Positions 43,013-48,420 of a DNA stretch of 48,420 bases are shown here, piece after piece. This stretch comes from Alcanivorax sp. Its GTDB lineage: Bacteria > Pseudomonadota > Gammaproteobacteria > Pseudomonadales > Alcanivoracaceae. Both the position numbers and the translations under genes were made by a program. The number at the start of each line of letters is the position of its first letter. Positions within the stretch are counted from its first letter, which is position 1. The notes below the pieces were generated by a model that was given only the letters and a program-made list of their open reading frames with translations, did no database searches and was not told the origin of the DNA. The DNA lies in the NCBI GenBank assembly GCA_013823245.1, contig PNLU01000014.1, positions 1 through 48,420 of the forward strand. Reading direction: 5' to 3'.

Positions 43013-44470
43013 TCACAGCGATACCTCTGTGTCGTCGTCCATGTCGTCCGGCAGGCGGGCCTCCGGAGCGCGTGGGCCGATACTGGCGATGGCCAGACGG
43101 GTCGGGTCCAGATGGCGGCGCAGGGCGTCACGAATCTGCTCCGGCGTCACCGCGGCGATATCGCGCTGGAACTGGTCCATGTAATCCAGTGGCAGGTCGT
43201 AGAAGCCGATGGAGCCGAGCTGGCCGACGATGGCACTGTTCGAGGCGGTACTCATCGCAAAACTGCCGGTCAGATAATCGATAGCCTGTCTGACCTGTTC
43301 ATCCGTCGGGCCTTCTTCCACAAACTGTTCCAGCAACGACAGCGTCAGGCCCAGCGCTTCGTCGGCATTGTCGTTGCCGGTTTGCAGACCGATCTGGAAT
43401 GGCGCTGCTGCGGCCATGGGCGTGATCGATGATGAAATGCCATACACCAGCCCGCGCCGCTGGCGCACCTGATCCATCAGGATGGCGCTGAAGCCGCCGC
43501 CACCGAAGACATGATTGCCGACGTAGAGCGCCACATAGTCCTCGTGATCACGGCCGATCACCTGGGTGCCGATCTGGATATGGGTCTGGGTCGAGTTGAA
43601 GGTGATGTGATGGCTCACCGGCTCGGCAGGGGGCCGGGCCTGCGGCAGCGGGCTGGCGCGCTCGCCCTCGGGCAGTGCCTCGCTGAGTCGCTGGGCCAGT
43701 GCACGTGCGTCGTCTTCGTTCAGTGCGCCGACGATGGCAATCACGGCGTTACCGGCGGTGTAATAGCGCTGGTAGAAGTCGCGCAGGTCGTCGCGTTGCA
43801 CCTGCGGCAGGCTCTCCAGGGTGCCTGATGACGGGATGCCGTAGGGGTGGTCGCCAAATAACGTTTCCTGGAAGGCGCGTGAGACCTGGGGGCCGGGCAC
43901 CTGTTGCTGCATCAGCAGCCCCTGCTGCATGCGGGTACGCACCCGGCTCAGGGCGTCCTCGGGAAAGTCCGGAGCGCGCAGTATCCGCGCGGTGAGCGCC
44001 AGCGCGGGCTCCAGAAACTCGGCGTCACTCAGGGAGGTCAGGGTCACCAGTGCCATGTCGCGGTGGCTGCTGCTGCCGAACCGGGCCCCCAGATTCTCGA
44101 AGCCGGTGGCGATCTCATCCACGCCGAGGCCATCGGCGCCCTGGTCCAGCAGGGCGTTGGTCAGCGAGGCCAGCCCGGCCTGGTCGCCATCGCGGGCGCT
44201 GCCGGCGTTGAACACCAGGCGCACATCCACCATCGGCAACTGATCGGTTTGTACATGCAGGACACGGCTGCCCGCGTCCGTCTGCCAGTGCCGGATGTCC
44301 AGTTCCCGACGCCCGGGTTGGGCGGCTTCCACTTCGGCCAGCGATACCGGGAAGGTGGCGGTGTCGGCGCCAGCGTTGCCGTCGTCGACACAACGGCTGG
44401 CCACTACCATCACCAGCACGATCAGGGACAGGACGGCCATCAGGGCTGTCAGATAGCGTGTATTACTCAT
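43013..44470 (-). CDS. M16 family peptidase-like protein, non-catalytic subunit
   Basis: From the ATG at 44470 the 485-residue product has a membrane anchor or signal (about residues 6-26) and two M16 half-domains. The place of the zinc motif HxxEH reads ALLDQGADGLG, so it cannot bind zinc. It keeps M16 structural blocks (RDMALVTLTSLSD; FQETLFGDHPYG; YYTAGNAVIAIVGAL) and the C-domain QTHIQIGTQ and GGGGFSAILMDQVRQRRGLVYGI. Paired catalytic and non-catalytic M16 proteins form heterodimers in other bacteria, so it should work with the upstream gene, which it overlaps by 8 bases. Confidence 0.88.
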   Translation of the reverse strand: MSNTRYLTALMAVLSLIVLVMVVASRCVDDGNAGADTATFPVSLAEVEAAQPGRRELDIRHWQTDAGSRVLHVQTDQLPMVDVRLVFNAGSARDGDQAGLASLTNALLDQGADGLGVDEIATGFENLGARFGSSSHRDMALVTLTSLSDAEFLEPALALTARILRAPDFPEDALSRVRTRMQQGLLMQQQVPGPQVSRAFQETLFGDHPYGIPSSGTLESLPQVQRDDLRDFYQRYYTAGNAVIAIVGALNEDDARALAQRLSEALPEGERASPLPQARPPAEPVSHHITFNSTQTHIQIGTQVIGRDHEDYVALYVGNHVFGGGGFSAILMDQVRQRRGLVYGISSSITPMAAAAPFQIGLQTGNDNADEALGLTLSLLEQFVEEGPTDEQVRQAIDYLTGSFAMSTASNSAIVGQLGSIGFYDLPLDYMDQFQRDIAAVTPEQIRDALRRHLDPTRLAIASIGPRAPEARLPDDMDDDTEVSL

Positions 44471-45854
44471 CGTGGCTGCCCCCTTCGGATGCCTGTACTT
44501 TTGATTCCCGGACCTCGGGCTGTACATGGGCGACGGCGCGGCGCTGGGCGACCAGATAGCGGCGTGCGGCGGCACTCACTTCTTCCGGCGTGACGGCGGC
44601 CAGTGCCTCAGCCATATTGGCACGCAGACGCCAGTCGACGCCGAGCATCGACAGGTAACCCAGTTCCATGGCCTGGCCGAACAGGGAATCCTGCCCGAAC
44701 ACATGACTGGCCAGCACCTGGGCGCGGACCCGGTCGAGCTCGGTCTGGTCCGGCGGGGTCTCGGCAATGGCACGGATTTCCGCCTCGATGGCGGCCTCCA
44801 GATCTTCCAGCGCGACGCCCGGATTGGGGGTGGCGCTGACCACGAACACACCGTCACCACGTGCCAGGCCCTGATAGCTGGCCCCGGCCCCGGCCGCCAG
44901 CCGCTGGCCGCGCACCAGGTTGCGCTCGATGCGCGCACTGCTGCCGCCATCCAGCACGCCGCTGAGCATGCTCAGCACATAGAATTCATGGGGATCGTCC
45001 GCCGTGCGCAGGGAAGGCAGATTCCAGCCCATGTACAGCGTCGGCACCTGCACCGGCAACACCAGATTCAGTCGCCGTTCGCCCGCGATGTCCGCCTGAC
45101 GGGGCTCCGGCCGCGACGGTACCGGCCGCGCGGGAATCTGGCCAAAAAAGCGCTCGACCTGTGGCTTGACCTGGTCCAGGGTCACATCGCCAACGATCAC
45201 CAGCGTGGCATTGCCCGGCATGTACCAGCGCTCGTACCAGTGCTGGGCCATGTCCGGCTGGTACTGCTCGATTTCCCGGCGCCAGCCGATGATCGGATGC
45301 GCGTAGCCGGTACCCGGCCGCAGGATGCCGGTGAATTTTTCCCAGGCCAGGGCGTTGGGATTGTCGTCGGTGCGCTGGCGACGCTCCTCCAGCACCACCT
45401 GGATCTCGCGCTGGAATTCTTCCGGGTCAATGCGCAGGTTGGCCATGCGCTCGGCCTCCAGCTCCAGCGCGAGCGGCAGGCGGGAGGCCTCGTACTGCTG
45501 GTAGTAGCCGGTGTATTCGTAGGCGGTGAAGGCGTTGCTCTGACCACCGAAACGCGCCACCAGGGCCGAATAGTCACCCGGCGTCAGGTGTTTGGTGTCC
45601 TTGAACAGCATATGCTCCAGCATGTGGCTGATGCCGGTCATCCCCGGTGGCTCATCAATACTGCCGACCCGGTACCAGAGCATGACCACGGCCACCGGCG
45701 CCCGATGGTCCTCGCGCACCAGCACGTCAAGGCCGTTATCCAGCGTGAATTCATGGGTCGGGGGCGCGTCGGCCCGGGCACCGGTCATCAGTGCTCCCAG
45801 GGTGATCAGGGTCAGTATGATCCGGGTCAGAGGTGTCGCTGTAGGTCGTCTCAT
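44463..45854 (-). CDS. M16 family zinc metallopeptidase, catalytic subunit
   Basis: The 463-residue exported protein has a signal peptide (about residues 8-28, ending ARA) and the inverzincin motif HMLEHMLF (HxxEH). The third zinc ligand Glu lies about 70 residues on, in VVLEERRQRTDDNP. C-domain features include YMGWNLPSLRTADDPHEFYVLSMLSGVLDGG. It probably degrades peptides in the periplasm with the downstream non-catalytic partner. Both genes lie divergent to ftsY, as in Pseudomonas; 133 bases between them hold no gene. Confidence 0.92.
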   Translation of the reverse strand: MRRPTATPLTRIILTLITLGALMTGARADAPPTHEFTLDNGLDVLVREDHRAPVAVVMLWYRVGSIDEPPGMTGISHMLEHMLFKDTKHLTPGDYSALVARFGGQSNAFTAYEYTGYYQQYEASRLPLALELEAERMANLRIDPEEFQREIQVVLEERRQRTDDNPNALAWEKFTGILRPGTGYAHPIIGWRREIEQYQPDMAQHWYERWYMPGNATLVIVGDVTLDQVKPQVERFFGQIPARPVPSRPEPRQADIAGERRLNLVLPVQVPTLYMGWNLPSLRTADDPHEFYVLSMLSGVLDGGSSARIERNLVRGQRLAAGAGASYQGLARGDGVFVVSATPNPGVALEDLEAAIEAEIRAIAETPPDQTELDRVRAQVLASHVFGQDSLFGQAMELGYLSMLGVDWRLRANMAEALAAVTPEEVSAAARRYLVAQRRAVAHVQPEVRESKVQASEGGSHDE

Positions 45855-45987
45855 AAGCAGGCTGCGCGTCTCTCTGCGTTTCTAAGGATGTGCCGGGATG
45901 ATAGGATAGCCCGGCCCCCGGTGTCCTGCGCGGTGTCGCGCGCGGCCACGGTTCTCTTGCCATCATGATCTCCCGGAATGACCCAGC

Positions 45988-47079
45988 ATGAGCGATGAAG
46001 TTTCCCGAAAACCGGATCAGGACGATGACGAACAGCGTAACGAGGGCGGTTTTTTCTCGCGCATGTTCCGCCGCCGCCCCGATGCAGACGGCAGTGAAGA
46101 GACCGAAACGGCTTCTGAAGCTGCAGTGTCGTCGCCCGCCGATGCCGACGAGAGCCTGTGGACACGGATGAAGCTCGGCCTGGGCAAGACCCGGCAGAGC
46201 TTTGGCAAGGGCCTCGCCGACCTGCTGGTCGGTGCCAAGGAAATCGACGACGAAATCTTTGAAGACATCGAGACCCAGCTGCTGGTCGCCGATGTCGGCG
46301 TGGAAGCCACCGACACTATTGTGTCTGCCCTCACCGAACGCGTGGGCCGCAAGGAACTGGTGGACGCCGATGCCCTGTATGACGCCCTGCAGGATGAACT
46401 GCGCAAGCTGCTGGTACCGGTCAATCAGCCATTGCAGATCCAGGCCGAACACAAGCCCTATGTGATCCTGATGGTCGGCGTCAACGGCGTTGGCAAGACC
46501 ACCACCATCGGCAAGCTGGCCAAGCGCCTGCGCAATGAAGGCAAGTCCGTGATGCTGGCCGCCGGCGACACCTTTCGCGCTGCCGCCGTGGAGCAGCTCC
46601 AGGTGTGGGGCGAGCGCAACGATATTCCCGTCATCGCCCAGCATACCGGCGCCGATTCCGCCTCGGTGATTTTCGATGGCCTGCAGGCCGCCAAGTCGCG
46701 CGGCGTGGATGTCCTGATCGCAGACACCGCCGGTCGCCTGCATACCCGCAGCAACCTGATGGACGAACTGACCAAGGTGGTGCGGGTGATGAAAAAGCAG
46801 ATGCCCGATGCGCCCCACGAAGTTCTGCTGGTGCTTGATGCCGGTACCGGCCAGAACGCCATCAATCAGGCGCTGGAATTCCGCCAGGCCGTTGGCGTCA
46901 CCGGCCTCGCCCTGACCAAGCTCGACGGTACCGCCAAGGGTGGCATCCTGTTCGCCCTCGCCCAGCGCACCGGCCTGCCGATCCGCTTCATCGGCGTCGG
47001 CGAAAAACTGGAAGACCTGCGGCCCTTCGATGCCGAGGAATTCGTGCAGGCCCTGTTCGAGGATGTGACCGGGGGATGA
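45988..47079 (+). CDS. ftsY: Signal recognition particle receptor FtsY
   Basis: FtsY is the membrane-associated GTPase that docks SRP-ribosome complexes at the Sec translocon. The 363 residues have an acidic N-terminal A domain with a GGFFSRMFRRR membrane-seeking segment (20-30), then the NG domain. GTPase motifs are GVNGVGKT (164-171), DTFRAAA, DTAGR (246-250) and TKLDGTAKGG (310-319). The A domain is shorter than in E. coli. The stop overlaps ftsE by 4 bases, forming the classic ftsYEX operon. Confidence 0.97.
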   Translation: MSDEVSRKPDQDDDEQRNEGGFFSRMFRRRPDADGSEETETASEAAVSSPADADESLWTRMKLGLGKTRQSFGKGLADLLVGAKEIDDEIFEDIETQLLVADVGVEATDTIVSALTERVGRKELVDADALYDALQDELRKLLVPVNQPLQIQAEHKPYVILMVGVNGVGKTTTIGKLAKRLRNEGKSVMLAAGDTFRAAAVEQLQVWGERNDIPVIAQHTGADSASVIFDGLQAAKSRGVDVLIADTAGRLHTRSNLMDELTKVVRVMKKQMPDAPHEVLLVLDAGTGQNAINQALEFRQAVGVTGLALTKLDGTAKGGILFALAQRTGLPIRFIGVGEKLEDLRPFDAEEFVQALFEDVTGG

Positions 47080-47768
47080 TCCAGCTCGACCGCGTCAGCA
47101 AGCGTTACACCAGCCCCGGCATGGGCAGCAAGGATGCCCTGCGCCAGGTGTCCCTGCATTTGCCGGCGGGTGAACTGACGTTCCTGACCGGTCATTCCGG
47201 CGCTGGTAAAAGCACCCTGCTGAAACTCATCATGATGATCGAACGCCCCTCGGCCGGTGAGATCATGGTCGACGGCATTCCCCTGAACCGCGTCGGCCGC
47301 AGCGGCATTCCCCTGGTACGCCGCCGCATCGGCATGGTGCATCAGAATCACCAGTTGCTGTTCGACCGCAGCGTCTACGACAACGTCGCCTTGCCCCTGA
47401 TCATCGCCGGTTTCCCCCGCGCCGACATCGGCAAGCGCGTGCGCGCCGCCCTCGACAAGGTCGGCCTGCTGAGCAAGGAAAAGCTCAACCCCATGATGCT
47501 CTCCGGCGGCGAGCAGCAGCGTATCGGCATCGCCCGCGCCGTGGTCAACAAACCCCCGTTGCTGCTGGCCGATGAGCCCACCGGTAACCTCGATCCCGAA
47601 CTGTCCGCCGAGATCATGGACCTGTTCCGCGATTTCGCCCGCGTCGGCGTGGCCGTCATGATCGCCACCCACGACCTGTCCCTGATCGCCCGCTACCCCC
47701 ACCGCCTGCTGACCCTGCGGGAAGGCAGCCTGATTGCCGACCGCGAGGAGACGGGCTATGGCGCGTAA
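47076..47768 (+). CDS. ftsE: Cell division ATP-binding protein FtsE
   Basis: FtsE is the ABC ATPase that with FtsX activates murein hydrolysis at the septum. The 230 residues show Walker A GHSGAGKST (39-47), the Q-loop MVHQNHQLL, the signature LSGGEQQR (142-149), Walker B LLLADEPT (162-169) and the switch His199 in ATHD. It overlaps ftsY by 4 bases and ftsX by 11. Confidence 0.97.
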   Translation: MIQLDRVSKRYTSPGMGSKDALRQVSLHLPAGELTFLTGHSGAGKSTLLKLIMMIERPSAGEIMVDGIPLNRVGRSGIPLVRRRIGMVHQNHQLLFDRSVYDNVALPLIIAGFPRADIGKRVRAALDKVGLLSKEKLNPMMLSGGEQQRIGIARAVVNKPPLLLADEPTGNLDPELSAEIMDLFRDFARVGVAVMIATHDLSLIARYPHRLLTLREGSLIADREETGYGA

Positions 47769-48420
47769 CGCCACCCCCATGAAGCCCCGCAAGCCGGCCC
47801 CGGCCACGCCGAAGCGCCCCGGCGCCCGCGTGACCCGCAGCGCCTGGCGCGACCGCCTCACCGCCTGGCGCCTGCACCACCGCGATTCCGCCCGCGACGC
47901 CCTGCAGCGCATGCGCAACACCCCGGCCGCCACCGCCATGACCGTGCTGGTCATCGCCATTGCCCTGGCCCTCCCGGCTGGCATCACCGTGCTGCTGGAA
48001 AACGCCCAGGCCGTGACCCGCGACTGGGACGGCAACGCCCACCTGTCCGTCTTCCTCAAGGCCGACGTCAGCGACGCCGACCAGCGCGCCCTGGCCCAGC
48101 GCTGGCAGAGCCGCGACGACGTCGAGCGCGCCCGACTGGTGACCCGCGACGAAGCGCTGGCCGAGTTTCGCGAATTGTCCGGATTCGGCGACGTCCTCGA
48201 CGCCCTGCCCGACAACCCCTTGCCCGCCCTGATCATGGTCTACCCCGCCGACACCCGGCCCGACGCCCTTGCCGCCCTGCAGAGCACCCTCTCCGCCCTG
48301 CCGGAAGTGGACATCGCCCAACTGGACGTCCTCTGGGTGCAGCGCCTGCACGCCATGATCGAACTGGCCGGGCGCATCGTCGGCGCCCTGACCCTCGCCC
48401 TGGCCCTCGCGGTCATGCTC
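47758..48420 (+). CDS. ftsX: Cell division protein FtsX, N-terminal part (runs off window)
   Basis: The first 221 residues are visible. A basic, Pro/Ala-rich cytoplasmic N-terminus (MARNATPMKPRKPAPATPKR) precedes the first membrane helix (about 57-80, AATAMTVLVIAIALALPAGI). Next is the periplasmic loop that contacts EnvC-type activators (LSVFLKADVSDADQRALAQR ... LPDNPLPALIMVY), and then the start of the second helix at the window end. The 11-base overlap with ftsE and the motif NPLPALI identify it. The permease part lies outside. Confidence 0.93.
   Translation, partial: MARNATPMKPRKPAPATPKRPGARVTRSAWRDRLTAWRLHHRDSARDALQRMRNTPAATAMTVLVIAIALALPAGITVLLENAQAVTRDWDGNAHLSVFLKADVSDADQRALAQRWQSRDDVERARLVTRDEALAEFRELSGFGDVLDALPDNPLPALIMVYPADTRPDALAALQSTLSALPEVDIAQLDVLWVQRLHAMIELAGRIVGALTLALALAVML

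Noticed and set aside
44526-45968. A 480-codon plus-strand open frame opposite the catalytic M16 gene
   Set aside because: Antisense shadow rich in Gly, His and Gln; the minus-strand gene has a signal peptide and HxxEH motif.
46866-48236. A 456-codon minus-strand open frame across ftsY, ftsE and ftsX
   Set aside because: It runs antisense to three well-conserved cell division genes and shows Ser/Arg- and Gly/Val-rich composition with no family motif.

Overview
The window comes from a high-GC (roughly 60%+) gammaproteobacterium of the Pseudomonas/Alcanivorax type. Two blocks keep gene orders I remember from Pseudomonas aeruginosa: spoT-rpoZ-gmk-yicC-rph-pyrE-slmA-argB-algC-dut-coaBC-radC-rpmB-rpmG (1-14165), and mutM ... 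ggt-coaD-GMC oxidoreductase-Tat protein-aldehyde dehydrogenase-tetR-yheT ... rsmD-M16-M16-ftsY-ftsE-ftsX (27784-48420). A Pseudomonas-type delta-9 desaturase and a fatty alcohol/aldehyde oxidation operon fit a lipid- or alkane-using marine relative such as Alcanivorax. The genus is an inference. I see no tRNA, rRNA, CRISPR array, insertion sequence or prophage.

Layout. 1-4923 (minus strand): spoT (5' part), rpoZ, gmk, an exported KatG catalase-peroxidase behind an OxyR-like site, and yicC. 5075-7103 (plus): rph, pyrE and an exported coiled-coil protein. 7113-12796 (minus): slmA, argB, a membrane-anchored AlgC, dut and coaBC, closely packed. 12927-14165 (plus): radC and the rpmB-rpmG ribosomal pair, with a clear promoter and terminator. 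14475-24354 (plus): an eleven-gene Tad (tight adherence) pilus operon: Flp pilin, TadE, CpaB, the CpaC secretin, an atypical TadZ, the TadA ATPase, TadB, TadC, TadD, a DUF3613-like protein and a divergent TadG-like protein. 24438-27711 (minus): desaturase and a lone HyuA. 27784-31188 (plus): mutM, then three exported-protein genes, the last a von Willebrand factor A (VWA) lipoprotein gene broken in two places. 31166-45854 (mostly minus): ggt, coaD, the alcohol/aldehyde oxidation operon with its divergent TetR regulator, two hydrolases, a periplasmic redoxin with a DsbD/ScsB-type electron transporter, rsmD and a pair of M16 peptidases. 45988-48420 (plus): ftsY, ftsE and the start of ftsX.

How genes work together. 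The Tad genes would build a Flp pilus for surface attachment, but no prepilin peptidase is present here, so it must lie elsewhere. Envelope redox defence appears twice: a periplasmic catalase-peroxidase under likely OxyR control, and a DsbD-like transporter that probably feeds electrons to the neighbouring redoxin. The CalB-like aldehyde dehydrogenase, Tat-exported partner and GMC dehydrogenase form a regulated operon; an 18-bp perfect palindrome lies in the promoter spacer between it and tetR.

Most interesting: the VWA lipoprotein gene (29726-31188) holds three perfect tandem copies of a 10-bp unit inside the VWA domain. Removing one copy restores the frame exactly, and removing one G from an upstream G-run restores the lipoprotein signal, giving one 483-residue protein. 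This looks like a phase-variable surface protein or a very recent pseudogene.
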